Below are positions 25,222 through 34,626 of a stretch of DNA of 64,000 bases, piece by piece. The notes below the pieces were generated by a model. That model was given only the letters and a program-made list of their open reading frames with translations, was not told the DNA's origin and made no database searches. Both the position numbers and the translations under genes were made by a program. The stretch is from the NCBI RefSeq assembly GCF_003070885.1, contig NZ_CP028913.1, positions 372,001-436,000 of the forward strand. The letters are read 5' to 3'. The DNA comes from Agromyces badenianii. Its GTDB lineage: Bacteria > Actinomycetota > Actinomycetes > Actinomycetales > Microbacteriaceae. Position 1 is the first letter of the stretch. Each line of letters starts with the position of its first letter.

Positions 25222-25719
25222 ATGCAGCCGCTGGTCGAGAACGACATCGTCTCGTCGCTCGGGAACGCGCACCCCGGCGAGCTCGAGCAGCTCTCGCTCC
25301 CGGTGCGGTTCTTCCTCACCGAGTGGGCCCCGCTCGATGCGTTCGCGTGGCGCGACCCGCGCATCCCCTCGCGCGGCTACCTCGTCACCGAGCTCGAGGG
25401 CGCACCGGCCGGGGTGGTGCTCCGGGCTTCCGACCGCACGGGCTCGCACCACCGCGCCGCCATCTGCAACCTCTGCCACACGCAGCAGCCCGGCGACCAG
25501 GTCGAGCTGTTCTCGGCGCGACGCGCGGGTGTCGCGGGCGAACGCGGCGACAGCGTCGGCACCTACATCTGCGCCGACCTCGCCTGCCAGGAGACGGTGC
25601 GGCTCGGCCGCCCGCCCGCGCCGTCGGAGGTGCAGCCGAGTGCGCAGGAACTCGAGCGCATCGAGGGTCTGGCCCGCCGCACGAGGGCGTTCGTGGCCGA
25701 CGTGCTCGGGGTGCGCTGA
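25222..25719 (+). CDS. FBP-domain protein (FusB-like EF-G-binding zinc finger)
   Basis: 165-residue protein with a C-terminal treble-clef zinc finger of the FusB/FBP type: CNLCHT and a second pair in CADLACQE. Staphylococcal FusB binds EF-G and rescues it from fusidic acid; actinobacterial members probably modulate stalled translation, but this one is untested. The N-terminal half is a helical bundle. ATG 25222 follows GGGGAGG. A -10-like TAGACT at 25191-25196 lies upstream, giving a short leader. Confidence 0.8.
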   Translation: MQPLVENDIVSSLGNAHPGELEQLSLPVRFFLTEWAPLDAFAWRDPRIPSRGYLVTELEGAPAGVVLRASDRTGSHHRAAICNLCHTQQPGDQVELFSARRAGVAGERGDSVGTYICADLACQETVRLGRPPAPSEVQPSAQELERIEGLARRTRAFVADVLGVR

Positions 25720-25784
25720 GCGTGCGCCGAAGCGGAGCCCGCCGGGCTGGGCGACCATCGGCGTCGGCGCCGATGGATCAGGCG

Positions 25785-26555
25785 TCAGGCCGCGGCATCC
25801 GGAGCCACCGGATCGAGGGTCGGACGCTTCGCCGAGCGCCCGTCGCCCGATGAACGGCCGGTGAGTCGCCGCCCGATCCACGGCAGCACGAACTCGCGGT
25901 AGTAGGCCGCGGTGTTGCGGCTCCTCGGGCCGGTCGGTGCCGCGGCGACCTCGTCGACGCCCCACTCGGCGGGCACGGGCACGCCGAGGCCCGTCAGCAC
26001 ATTGCTCGCGACCCGCGCGTGGCCGAGGGCGTTCAGGTGCAGCTTGTCGGGCGACCAGTAGCGGATGTCGCGGAGTCCGCGATCGTTGAAGTTGTCGACG
26101 AAAGTGACGCCGGGGACCTCGGCGAGGTCGACGAGCGCTGCGGTGAGGCGCGCGCCGCGGGCGTCGAACAGCTTGCCCATCGGCAGGTGCTCGGTCGGAT
26201 TCGCACCGCTCAGCATGAGCACGTGGATGCCCGCGGCGCGGATGCGCTCGATCGCGTCGCGGAAGCGCGAGGCCGTGACCTGTTCGTCCATGCGGGGGCG
26301 GAGCATGTCGTTGCCGCCGCCGTTGAAGCTCAGGAGGTCGGGGCGCAGGGCGATGGCGCGATCGAGTTGCTCGTCGATGATCGGCCCGAGCTTGCGGCCG
26401 CGGATCGCGAGATTGGCGTACCTGACCGGCTCGCGCGCCGCCGCGGCGAGGCCGAGTGCGACGAAGTCGGCCCAGCCGCGCACCGATCCGTTCGGCAACT
26501 CGTCGCCGACGCCCTCAGTGAAGCTGTCGCCGATCGCCGCGTAGGAATGGAACAT
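25785..26555 (-). CDS. SGNH/GDSL-family hydrolase
   Basis: 256-residue SGNH hydrolase. Block I is GDSF (Ser near residue 11), block III is GGGND, and block V is DKLHLN with the catalytic Asp-x-x-His. No signal peptide is visible, so it should be cytosolic. Actinobacterial relatives are esterases or acyltransferases. ATG 26555 is 6 nt after TACCGT on the minus strand (26562-26567), indicating a leaderless start. Confidence 0.87.
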   Translation of the reverse strand: MFHSYAAIGDSFTEGVGDELPNGSVRGWADFVALGLAAAAREPVRYANLAIRGRKLGPIIDEQLDRAIALRPDLLSFNGGGNDMLRPRMDEQVTASRFRDAIERIRAAGIHVLMLSGANPTEHLPMGKLFDARGARLTAALVDLAEVPGVTFVDNFNDRGLRDIRYWSPDKLHLNALGHARVASNVLTGLGVPVPAEWGVDEVAAAPTGPRSRNTAAYYREFVLPWIGRRLTGRSSGDGRSAKRPTLDPVAPDAAA

Positions 26556-26614
26556 GCGTCCACGGTAGCGCCACGTGCGGAACACGGGACCGGCCCGCAC
26601 CGGCGATGCCGCAC

Positions 26615-26684
26615 ACGCGGTCGGATGCCGGAGTCAGCCGGCGTGCTGCACGCGGTCGGATGCCGGAGTCAGCCGGCGTGCTGC
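26615..26684. repeat. Perfect 35-bp tandem duplication at the end of the DUF1918 gene
   Basis: The 35-bp unit 26615-26649 is repeated exactly at 26650-26684. The second unit contains the stop codon of the DUF1918 gene (minus strand). The unit contains GGATGC, like many spacer palindromes in this window. Confidence 0.85.
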
Positions 26685-26863
26685 TGGTGCTCGAGCACGC
26701 AGTCGGCACCGGGATAGAGCAGGGTCTCGTGCCCGTCGTCGAATCGCACGAGATAGGGCGGGCCGCCGTCTTCACCGCGCACCTCGAGGATCTCGCCGCG
26801 GCGCGTGGCCTGGCCGACCTGCTTGCCATGGATGATGAGGTGTTCTCCGACGGTTGCATGCAT
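26669..26863 (-). CDS. DUF1918 small protein
   Basis: 64-residue SH3-barrel-like protein of the DUF1918 family, recognised by its opening VGEHLIIHGKQVGQ and the RxGEILEVRGEDGGPPYLVRF type core. It is common in actinobacteria and of unknown function. GGAGGAGG lies upstream of the start. The C-terminus sits inside a recent tandem duplication, which would not change the protein. Confidence 0.85.
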   Translation of the reverse strand: MHATVGEHLIIHGKQVGQATRRGEILEVRGEDGGPPYLVRFDDGHETLLYPGADCVLEHQQHAG

Positions 26864-26974
26864 CGCGTCCTCCTCCGGTTCTTCCAGCGTACGCCGGTGC
26901 CGAGGCGGGCGGTAGGCCTCGCAGACGGGCGCGCGGCGCTTCCCACGGCCGTCGTCGGCGGCTATGGTGGCCGA

Positions 26975-27020
26975 GTGGGTCAAACGTCCCACTTTGGACG
27001 ATCGGATGCCGCGGCATCCG
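26975..27020 (+). promoter_or_regulatory. Candidate operator and palindrome before the beta-glucosidase gene
   Basis: A -10-like TATGGT (26963-26968) is followed by the imperfect inverted repeat GTGGGTC-AAAC-GTCCCAC (26975-26992), where a sugar-responsive repressor could block transcription. Next comes the perfect palindrome CGGATGCCGCGGCATCCG (27003-27020), of the common GGATGC type. Confidence 0.45.
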
Positions 27021-27055
27021 CTCACCGCGAGTTGCCGACGAACAGCGAGGTTCTC

Positions 27056-28441
27056 ATGGGCGATGCCGCCACCCCCCATCACTCGGCCGAACCGGCGCCG
27101 TTCCCGCGGGGATTCCGCTGGGGTGCGGCGACCGCGGCGTTCCAGATCGAGGGCTCGACGAGCGCCGATGGCCGCGGCGAGTCGATCTGGGACGTCTTCA
27201 CGCGCACGCCCGGCCTCGTGCTCGACGGGGCGAACGCCGAACTCGCGGCCGACAGCTACCGGCGCTACCGCGACGACGTGGCACTGCTCGCCGGGCTCGG
27301 CGCCGACGACTACCGCTTCTCGATCGCCTGGCCGCGAGTGCAGCCGGGCGGCACCGGGCCGGCGAACGAGGCCGGCCTCGACGCCTACGAACGTCTCGTC
27401 GACGCGCTGCTCGCCGCGGGAATCGCTCCCGTGCCGACGCTCTACCACTGGGACCTCCCGCAGCAGCTCGAAGACGCGGGCGGCTGGCTGAACCGCGACA
27501 CCGCGTCGCGCTTCGCCGACTACGCGGCGCTCGTGGTCGACCGGCTCGGCGATCGCGTCGGCCGCTGGATCACCCTGAACGAGCCCGCCATGACGACCCT
27601 GCAGGGCTATGCGCTCGGCACCCAGGCGCCCGGCCGCGCCCTCATGCTGGGCGCGCTTCCCACCGCGCATCACCAGCTGCTCGCGCACGGGCTCGCCGTC
27701 GCCGCGATCCGGGCGCGCGGCGCCGGCGAGGTCGGCATCACGAACAACCACACCCTGGTCGTGCCGGCGACGGATGCCCCGGAGGACCGCCTGGCCGCGG
27801 GCGCCTTCGACCTCGTGGTCAACCGCATCTTCGCAGGCCCCGTGCTCGCCGGCGCCTACCCCGACCTCTCGGGATTCGGGCTCGACGCGATGCCCGGCCT
27901 CGAAGCGGGCGACCTCGACGTGATCGGCGCCCCGCTCGACTTCTACGGGGTCAACTTCTACAACCCGACGCGCGTCGCCGCGGCATCCGCCGGCTCGGAG
28001 TTCGCCGCCGCCGGCCTGCCGTTCGAGCCCGTCGACTTCGAGGGCGTGCCGACGACGGGCTTCGACTGGCCGATCGTGCCGGCGGCGTTCACCGAGCTGC
28101 TCGTGTCGCTCGGCGAGGACTACGGCGAGCGCCTGCCGCCCATCGTGATCACCGAGAACGGGGCGTCGTTCCCCGACGAGGTCGTGGGCGGCGAAGTGCA
28201 CGACGCCCGGCGCATCGCCTACCTCGAGGAGCACATCGCCGCGGTGCGCCGGGCGATCGAGCTCGGCGCCGACGTGCGCGGCTACTACCTCTGGTCGCTG
28301 CTCGACAACTTCGAGTGGGCCGAGGGCTACACGCAGCGGTTCGGGCTCGTGCACGTCGACTTCGACTCGGGGGAGCGCGTGCCGAAGGACTCGTACGCCT
28401 GGTACCGGGAGTTCATCGCGGGGGCCCGCGGTCTGAGCTGA
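27056..28441 (+). CDS. GH1 family beta-glucosidase
   Basis: 461-residue cytosolic glycoside hydrolase of family 1. The acid/base Glu is in TLNEPA (near residue 174), the nucleophile Glu in ITENG (near residue 366), and the aglycone-site W-rich segment YYLWSLLDNFEWAEG is present. The N-terminal FRWGAATAAFQIEG motif is also typical. Likely substrates are cellobiose-like beta-glucosides. No transporter or regulator gene for it is adjacent, so it may answer to a regulator elsewhere. Confidence 0.93.
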   Translation: MGDAATPHHSAEPAPFPRGFRWGAATAAFQIEGSTSADGRGESIWDVFTRTPGLVLDGANAELAADSYRRYRDDVALLAGLGADDYRFSIAWPRVQPGGTGPANEAGLDAYERLVDALLAAGIAPVPTLYHWDLPQQLEDAGGWLNRDTASRFADYAALVVDRLGDRVGRWITLNEPAMTTLQGYALGTQAPGRALMLGALPTAHHQLLAHGLAVAAIRARGAGEVGITNNHTLVVPATDAPEDRLAAGAFDLVVNRIFAGPVLAGAYPDLSGFGLDAMPGLEAGDLDVIGAPLDFYGVNFYNPTRVAAASAGSEFAAAGLPFEPVDFEGVPTTGFDWPIVPAAFTELLVSLGEDYGERLPPIVITENGASFPDEVVGGEVHDARRIAYLEEHIAAVRRAIELGADVRGYYLWSLLDNFEWAEGYTQRFGLVHVDFDSGERVPKDSYAWYREFIAGARGLS

Positions 28442-28492
28442 CGCCCGGGCGCGCGGGCGGGAGGTGTCGGGCGACGGAGCCCGGATGCCGCG

Positions 28493-30037
28493 TCAGTCGA
28501 CGGCGAGGAGCGCCGCCCACAGATCGGCCCGTGCGTGGAAGCCCGACAGGTCGCGGCCGAGGAGCCGCTCGGCGAGTGCGATGCGGCTGCGCACGGTGTG
28601 CCGGTGCACGCCGAGGGCCCGCGCGGCCCGGTCGAACTGCCCGCCGTGCTCGAGCCAGGTGCGCGTGGTCGCGAGCAACGCGGTGCCGGCCGCGGCGTCG
28701 TGCTCGGTGAGCGGGGCGAGCGTCGCGAGGGCGACGGCACGGGCATCGGTGCGGGCGAGGAACGCGAGCACCCCCTGGCGGCTGATCTCGTCGAACGGCA
28801 CGACGCCCGAACCCGACTCGCGAGCGCGCTCGAGCGCCCGCAGCGCCTGCTCGTGCGCGAGCGCGATGCCGCCCGTGGCCACCGGGTCCGAGATGCCGAC
28901 GGGCAACTCGAACTCCGTCGCGAGCTCGTCGGCGAGCCCCGCGTCGGACTCCTCGACGATGAGCACGAACTGCTCGTCGTCGCGCCCGAAGAAGAGTCGC
29001 CCGCCCCGCTCGTCGACGCGCAGTTCGAGCAGCTCGGTGAGGCGATCGGCGCTCGCGATCGGGACATCCGTCACCGCGATGCGAACCGGCGCCGCCGGGA
29101 GCGGCCCCCACATCTCGGTCGCGACCCGTTCGGCGAGCGAGAGCTCGCCCGCGAGGATGCCGCGCAGGAGCCCCGACCGGAGGTGACCCCTGGCCCGGTC
29201 GAGGTTGCGATTCTGCTCGAGCGCGAGACCCGCGAGGGCGATCACCGAGGTGACGACTTCGCGGCCGGCCTGGTCGAGCTCGGGGGAGTCGCCGATCGCG
29301 ATGACCCCGCGCAGCGCTCCGCCCGTGCCGAGGGTCTGCAGCGTCATCCGCTGCGGGGCACCGGTCGACTCGCCCGCGAGCAGCGTGCGACCGGCGCGCT
29401 GGCCGCGGCGCAGCATCGACCGCGCCTCGCCGACGACCTCGCCGAGCAGCGGCTGGTCGAGCCCGCCCGACGGAGCCTCGCGGTCGAGCGACCCGGTCGC
29501 GTCGATGAGCCCGACCCAGGCGCCGATGCGGTGCGAGAGTTCGGCGAGGGTCGCCGACAGCCCGTCGGGGCGGAGCGCCGCGAGCGAGATCGCGCGCTGA
29601 GCGCTGAGCGCCCAGGCCTGGCGGGCGTTGGCGTCTTCGGCGATGAGGTCGGCGACCGTGCGCGCGATCGCGATGAACGGCACCCGGTAGGGCACCTCGA
29701 AGAGCGGCAGGCCCTGCGCGGCGCAGGCGTCGACGAGCGACTCGGGGGTGCCCTCGCGAATCACCTCGGTGCCGAAGCCGAGGGCTGCGACACCTGTCGC
29801 GCGGAGTCGCTGCACGTAGGCCGCGGCGAATGCGGCGTCGGCGTCGTCGCCGAACTGGGTGCCGGTCGTCAGCAGCACGTGACCGGCGTCGAGGAAGGGG
29901 GTGGGGTCGGCGAGGTCGGAGCTGTGCGCCCAGACGACGGGCGCGGCGAGCGCGCCGTCGGGCAGTTCGGGCGCCTGCGTGAGCAGGCCGAGCCCGAGCT
30001 CGGGGCGGTCGAGCAGGGTCTGCACGGTGGGCTGCAC
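28493..30037 (-). CDS. PucR-family transcriptional regulator
   Basis: 514-residue PucR-type regulator: N-terminal purine-catabolism domain (about residues 1-125, with VLLTTGTQFGDDA), a GGDEF-like/CdaR central region, and a C-terminal HTH_30 with RAARALGVHRHTVRSRIALAERLLG. It is divergent from the GABA/putrescine operon and most likely activates it, as PucR-type regulators do for GabT-GabD in other actinobacteria. GTG 30037 is preceded by AGGGAG. A CTGTAC...GTACAG pair lies in the shared promoter. Confidence 0.88.
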   Translation of the reverse strand: MQPTVQTLLDRPELGLGLLTQAPELPDGALAAPVVWAHSSDLADPTPFLDAGHVLLTTGTQFGDDADAAFAAAYVQRLRATGVAALGFGTEVIREGTPESLVDACAAQGLPLFEVPYRVPFIAIARTVADLIAEDANARQAWALSAQRAISLAALRPDGLSATLAELSHRIGAWVGLIDATGSLDREAPSGGLDQPLLGEVVGEARSMLRRGQRAGRTLLAGESTGAPQRMTLQTLGTGGALRGVIAIGDSPELDQAGREVVTSVIALAGLALEQNRNLDRARGHLRSGLLRGILAGELSLAERVATEMWGPLPAAPVRIAVTDVPIASADRLTELLELRVDERGGRLFFGRDDEQFVLIVEESDAGLADELATEFELPVGISDPVATGGIALAHEQALRALERARESGSGVVPFDEISRQGVLAFLARTDARAVALATLAPLTEHDAAAGTALLATTRTWLEHGGQFDRAARALGVHRHTVRSRIALAERLLGRDLSGFHARADLWAALLAVD

Positions 30038-30050
30038 GGCGATCTCCCTG

Positions 30051-30126
30051 CTGTACGTGGTGTCGAAGAACTGCAAGCAGAGTGTACAGGCGGGCGCTCG
30101 GGCATCCGCTCCGCCCGACCTAGCAT
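30051..30126. promoter_or_regulatory. Divergent control region of the GABA/putrescine operon
   Basis: The inverted half-sites CTGTAC (30051-30056) and GTACAG (30084-30089) are spaced 33 bp centre to centre, with CTGCAAGCAG (30071-30080) between them. A -10-like TAGCAT (30121-30126) faces gabT; TACACT on the minus strand faces the PucR gene. PucR binding here is inferred from position only. Confidence 0.5.
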
Positions 30127-30167
30127 TACGGCACCAGCCACCGTCGTCAGCCTGCATCGGAGCACTC

Positions 30168-31526
30168 ATGACTCTCGTCGACACCCCGGCCATCACGACC
30201 GGGGGACCTTCGCTCGCACAGGAGCGCCGTCTCGTCACCGCCATCCCAGGCCCGCGCTCGCAGGAGCTCATGGCCCGCAAGGCCGCGGCCGTCGCCTCGG
30301 GCGTCGGCACGACCATCCCCGTCTCGGTGGTCGCAGCAGGCGGCGGCGTCATCGTCGACGCCGACGGCAACTCGCTCATCGACCTCGGCTCGGGCATCGC
30401 GGTCACCGGTGTCGGCAACGCGAACCCCCGCGTCGTCGAGGCCGTCACCGCGCAGCTGAACGCCTTCACGCACACGTGCTTCACGGTCGCCCCGTACGAC
30501 AACTACGTCGCGGTCGCCGAGAAGCTCAACGCCCTCACGCCCGGCGATCACGTCAAGCGCTCGGCCCTCTTCAACTCGGGCGCCGAGGCCGTCGAGAACG
30601 CGGTCAAGATCGCCCGCCACTACACCAAGAAGCAGGCCGTCGTCGCGTTCGACCACGCCTACCACGGACGCACGAACCTCACGATGGGGCTCACCGCGAG
30701 GAACATCCCGTACAAGAGCGGGTTCGGACCATTCGCCTCAGAGGTGTACCGCGCGCCGCTCAGCTATCCCTTCCGCGACGGCGGCCTCTCGGGCGCCGAG
30801 GCAGCGGCCCGCGCCATCTCGGTCATCGAGAAGCAGGTCGGCGCCGAGAACCTCGCCGCGATCATCATCGAGCCGATCCAGGGTGAGGGCGGGTTCATCG
30901 TTCCGGCGCAGGGCTTCCTCCCCGCGCTCGTCGAGTGGGCCCGCGCGAACGACGTCGTGTTCATCGCCGACGAGGTGCAGACCGGCTTCGCCCGCACCGG
31001 CGCCTGGTTCGCGAGCGAGCACGAGGGCATCGTGCCCGACCTCGTGGTCACGGCGAAGGGCATCGCCGGTGGCCTGCCGCTCTCGGCGGTCACGGGGCGC
31101 GCCGAGATCATGGACTCCGCGATGGCCGGCGGCCTCGGCGGCACCTACGGCGGCAACCCGCTCGCCTGCGCCGCGGCGCTCGCCACGATCGAGTCGTACG
31201 AGGAAGACGGCCTCATCGGGCGCGCTCGCGAGATCGGCGCCGTGCTGATCGGCCGGCTCAACGCCCTGCGCACGGCCGACCCCAGGATCGGCGACGTGCG
31301 CGGCCGCGGCGCGATGGTCGCGATCGAGCTCGTCGACCCCGAGACCGGCGCGCCCGACGCGGCGCTCACGAAGGCCGTCGCCGAGCACGCCCACGCGAAC
31401 GGCGTCGTCGTGCTCACCTGCGGCACCTACGGCAACGTCATCCGCTTCCTGCCGCCGCTCACGATCTCCGACGAACTGCTCGTCGACGGCCTCGGCGTCG
31501 TCGCGGAAGGACTGAAGACCGCATGA
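30168..31526 (+). CDS. gabT: 4-aminobutyrate aminotransferase
   Basis: 452-residue class III PLP aminotransferase converting GABA plus 2-oxoglutarate to succinate semialdehyde plus glutamate. The PLP Lys is in VVTAKGIAGGLPL near residue 297; FNSGAEAVENA and DEVQTGFARTG are the phosphate- and ring-binding motifs. It heads the operon, and its partner dehydrogenase is two genes on. The short spacer after it (to 31708) holds a possible remnant ORF. Assignment is strong by motif and neighbours; 5-aminovalerate or other omega-amines could also be used. Confidence 0.94.
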   Translation: MTLVDTPAITTGGPSLAQERRLVTAIPGPRSQELMARKAAAVASGVGTTIPVSVVAAGGGVIVDADGNSLIDLGSGIAVTGVGNANPRVVEAVTAQLNAFTHTCFTVAPYDNYVAVAEKLNALTPGDHVKRSALFNSGAEAVENAVKIARHYTKKQAVVAFDHAYHGRTNLTMGLTARNIPYKSGFGPFASEVYRAPLSYPFRDGGLSGAEAAARAISVIEKQVGAENLAAIIIEPIQGEGGFIVPAQGFLPALVEWARANDVVFIADEVQTGFARTGAWFASEHEGIVPDLVVTAKGIAGGLPLSAVTGRAEIMDSAMAGGLGGTYGGNPLACAAALATIESYEEDGLIGRAREIGAVLIGRLNALRTADPRIGDVRGRGAMVAIELVDPETGAPDAALTKAVAEHAHANGVVVLTCGTYGNVIRFLPPLTISDELLVDGLGVVAEGLKTA

Positions 31527-31672
31527 CCGGCCCCCTCGCGGCGAAGACGGTGCACCGGTGGCGCGCCGACGAGGCGAAGTCCAGACTGGAAGAACGGATG
31601 TGGAACGCGTCGCCGAAGCGCACGAGCTGCGCGGCCTCCACCCCTGATCGTCCGCACCGACCGAACCCCTGA
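31523..31672 (+). CDS. Possible 49-codon remnant or spurious ORF after gabT
   Basis: Begins at an ATG overlapping the gabT stop (ATGA) and ends 36 nt before gabD. It is Arg/Pro/Ser-rich with no recognised domain. The gabT-gabD spacer contains no clear promoter or terminator, so this could be an eroded gene fragment. Low confidence. Confidence 0.2.
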   Translation: MTGPLAAKTVHRWRADEAKSRLEERMWNASPKRTSCAASTPDRPHRPNP

Positions 31673-31708
31673 TCGCCACTCACGGAACATCGAACGGAAA
31701 GCACACGC

Positions 31709-33178
31709 ATGACGAACGCAACTCTGGAAGCCACGGTGCTCGACAAGGTCGACGGCGGCCTCTTCATCGGCGGCGAGTGGGTCGGGGCCGAGGGCGGCAA
31801 GACCCTCGCCGTCGTCGACCCGTCGACCGGCGAGACCATCAAGGAGATCGCGGACGCCTCCGTCGCCGACGGCATCCGCGCACTCGACGCCGCGGTGGCC
31901 GCGCAGGATGCGTGGGCCGCGACCGCCCCTCGCGAACGCGGTGAGCTGCTGCGCCGCGCCTTCGACCTGCTGCAAGAGCGCAAGGAGGAGTTCGCGCTGC
32001 TCATGACGCTCGAGATGGGCAAGCCGCTCGCCGAGGCGCGCGGCGAGGTCGCCTACGGCGGCGAGTTCCTCCGCTGGTTCAGCGAAGAGGCCGTGCGCAT
32101 CTCGGGCCGTTACGGCCTGAACCCCGAGGGCACCGGCCGCATGATCGTCTCGCAGCGCCCCGTCGGCCCGTCGTTCTTCATCACGCCGTGGAACTTCCCG
32201 CTCGCCATGGCGACGCGCAAGATCGCACCGGCACTGGCGGCGGGATGCACCGTGGTGATCAAGCCCCCGGCGCTCACGCCGCTCACGACCCTCGCGTTCG
32301 TGCAGCTGCTCGAAGAGGTCGGCCTGCCCGCCGGCGTCGTGAACGTCATCGCGACGTCGACCTCGTCGAAGGTCTCGGGCCCGATCATCGCCGACCCGCG
32401 CCTGCGCAAGCTGAGCTTCACGGGCTCGACCGAGGTGGGCCGCAGCCTCATGAAGGAGGCGGCGCAGGGCATCCTCCGCACCTCGATGGAACTCGGCGGC
32501 AATGCGCCGTTCGTGATCTTCGACGACGCCGACCTCGACAGGGCCGTCGACGGTGCGATGCTCGCGAAGTTCCGCAACATCGGGCAGGCCTGCACCGCCG
32601 CCAACCGCTTCATCGTGCACGAGTCGGTCGCTGACGAGTTCGGCACCCGGGTGGCCGAGCGCGTGCGTGCGATGCGCGTCGGGCGGGGCACCGAAGACGG
32701 CGTCGCGATCGGCCCGCTCATCGACGCGAAGGCGGTCGCCTCGACCGACGAGCTCGTCAGCGACGCGGTCGACAAGGGCGCGCGGGTGCTCGCCGGCGGC
32801 GCTCCCATCGACGGTGCCGGCACCTTCTACGCGCCGACCGTGCTCGGCTCCGTGCCGGCCGACGCCCGACTCCTCCGTGAAGAGATCTTCGGCCCGGTGC
32901 TCGGCATCACGACGTTCTCGACCGAAGACGAGGCCGTGCGCCTCGCCAACGCCACCGAATACGGCCTCGTCTCCTACGTGTTCACGCAAGACCTCGCGCG
33001 AGGTCACCGCATGATCGACCGTCTGGCCACGGGCATGATGGGCCTGAACACGGGCCTCGTCTCCAACGCGGCCGCGCCGTTCGGCGGCATCAAGCAGTCG
33101 GGCATCGGCCGCGAGGGCGGGCTCGAGGGCATCCACGAGTACCTCGACACGAAGTACACGCTCATCCCGGTGAGCTGA
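31709..33178 (+). CDS. gabD: NAD(P)-dependent succinate-semialdehyde dehydrogenase
   Basis: 489-residue aldehyde dehydrogenase oxidising succinate semialdehyde to succinate. The cofactor-site TPWNFPLAMA, general-base Glu in MELGGNAP (near residue 261) and nucleophile Cys in NIGQACTAANRF (near residue 294) are intact. One usually conserved position differs: KPPALTPLT in place of KPxELTPLT. It completes the GABA shunt with gabT. A second, more distant dehydrogenase of the same class is encoded at 59703. Confidence 0.93.
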   Translation: MTNATLEATVLDKVDGGLFIGGEWVGAEGGKTLAVVDPSTGETIKEIADASVADGIRALDAAVAAQDAWAATAPRERGELLRRAFDLLQERKEEFALLMTLEMGKPLAEARGEVAYGGEFLRWFSEEAVRISGRYGLNPEGTGRMIVSQRPVGPSFFITPWNFPLAMATRKIAPALAAGCTVVIKPPALTPLTTLAFVQLLEEVGLPAGVVNVIATSTSSKVSGPIIADPRLRKLSFTGSTEVGRSLMKEAAQGILRTSMELGGNAPFVIFDDADLDRAVDGAMLAKFRNIGQACTAANRFIVHESVADEFGTRVAERVRAMRVGRGTEDGVAIGPLIDAKAVASTDELVSDAVDKGARVLAGGAPIDGAGTFYAPTVLGSVPADARLLREEIFGPVLGITTFSTEDEAVRLANATEYGLVSYVFTQDLARGHRMIDRLATGMMGLNTGLVSNAAAPFGGIKQSGIGREGGLEGIHEYLDTKYTLIPVS

Positions 33179-33182
33179 ACCA

Positions 33183-33225
33183 GGCGAGCGGATGCCGCGG
33201 CCGCGCGCCGCGGCATCCGCTCGCC
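33183..33225. terminator. Perfect 18-bp hairpin between gabD and the amine-oxidase gene
   Basis: Arms 33183-33200 and 33208-33225 pair perfectly over 18 bp around a 7-nt loop. There is no T-tract, so it may act as a processing or partial-termination element inside the operon. It contains GGATGCC/GGCATCC, the palindrome core seen repeatedly in this window. Confidence 0.7.
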
Positions 33226-33261
33226 CATATCCAGACATCCGATTTCAGGAAAGCAGAGACC

Positions 33262-34626
33262 ATGGAACGCATCGACTGCGACGTCGTCATCGTCGGCGCC
33301 GGGGCATCCGGCCTCACCGCCGCCAACACACTGAAGGATGCCGGCAGGAGCGTCGTCGTGCTCGAGGCGCGCGAGCGCATCGGTGGCCGCCTCTGGACCG
33401 ACGACATCGACGGCGCGATGCTCGAGATCGGCGGCCAGTGGGTCTCGCCCGACCAGGATGCGCTCATCGAGACGCTCGCCGAGCTCGGCCTCGAGACGTA
33501 CTCCCGCTATCGCGAGGGCGAGAACGTCTACATCGATGCGAGCGGCGAGCGCCGGCTCTTCGAGGGCGACATCTTCCCGGTGCCCGCGAAGACCGAGAAC
33601 GAGATCGTCGGCCTCATCGAGAAGCTCGACGCGCTCGTCGCCGAGATCGACCCCGACGCACCCTGGGCGCACCCGCGCGCGAAGGAGCTCGACGAGATCT
33701 CGTTCGCGCACTGGCTCGAGACGCAGACCGACGACGAGGAGGCGCGGCTGAACATCGGCATGTTCATCGCCGGCGCCATGCTCACGAAGCCGGCGCACGC
33801 CTTCTCGGCGCTGCAGGCGCTGCTCATGGCGGCATCCGCTGGCTCGTTCTCGAACCTCGTCGACGCCGACTTCATCCTCGACCAGCGCGTCGTCGGCGGC
33901 CTGCAGCAGGTGCCGCTGCGCCTCGCCGAGCGGCTCGGCGACGCGGTGCGGCTCGGCCAGCCCGTGCGCACCGTGCGCTGGCAGCCGGATGCCCCGGCCT
34001 CGGGTGTCGTCGCGGTGACCGACTCGCTCGAGGTGCACGCCAAGCACATCGTGCTCGCGCTGCCGCCGATCCTCATCAGCCGCATCTCGTACGAGCCGCC
34101 GCTGCCGCGTCGCCAGCAGCAGCTGCACCAGCACCTGTCGATGGGGTTCGTGATCAAGGTGCACGCGGTCTACGAGACGCCGTTCTGGCGCGAGGCCGGG
34201 CTTTCGGGCACGGCGTTCAGCCCGTACGAGCTCTGCCACGAGGCCTACGACAACACCAACCACGGCGACCCGCGGGGCACGCTCGTCGGCTTCGTCTCCG
34301 ACGAGGAGGCGGACGGCGTGTTCTCGCTCACGCCCGAGGAGCGGAAGGCCCGGATCCTCGAGTCGATGTCGCACTACTACGGCCCCGAGGCACTGAACCC
34401 GGTCGTGTACTACGAGAGCGACTGGGGCTCCGAGGAGTGGACTCGCGGCGCGTACGCCGCGAGCTTCGACATGGGCGGGCTCGCACGGTACGGAGCCGAC
34501 CTGCGCACCCCGGTCGGGCCGATCCACTTCTCGTGCTCCGACATGGCGGGCAAGGGCTACCAGCACGTCGACGGGGCGATCCGGGTCGGCCGCGAGGTCG
34601 CCGCCGAGATCCTCGGGAGCAAGTGA
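33262..34626 (+). CDS. puo: Flavin monoamine oxidase, putrescine-oxidase like
   Basis: 454-residue FAD amine oxidase, likely oxidising putrescine to 4-aminobutanal and H2O2. The FAD-binding motif GAGASGLTAA opens the protein, followed by EARERIGGR; the late segment MAGKGYQHVDGAIRVGREVA completes the fold. Length and motifs match actinobacterial putrescine oxidases such as the Rhodococcus and Micrococcus enzymes. The 4-aminobutanal produced would need an additional dehydrogenase step to reach GABA. It is coupled to the next gene by TGATG. Confidence 0.9.
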   Translation: MERIDCDVVIVGAGASGLTAANTLKDAGRSVVVLEARERIGGRLWTDDIDGAMLEIGGQWVSPDQDALIETLAELGLETYSRYREGENVYIDASGERRLFEGDIFPVPAKTENEIVGLIEKLDALVAEIDPDAPWAHPRAKELDEISFAHWLETQTDDEEARLNIGMFIAGAMLTKPAHAFSALQALLMAASAGSFSNLVDADFILDQRVVGGLQQVPLRLAERLGDAVRLGQPVRTVRWQPDAPASGVVAVTDSLEVHAKHIVLALPPILISRISYEPPLPRRQQQLHQHLSMGFVIKVHAVYETPFWREAGLSGTAFSPYELCHEAYDNTNHGDPRGTLVGFVSDEEADGVFSLTPEERKARILESMSHYYGPEALNPVVYYESDWGSEEWTRGAYAASFDMGGLARYGADLRTPVGPIHFSCSDMAGKGYQHVDGAIRVGREVAAEILGSK

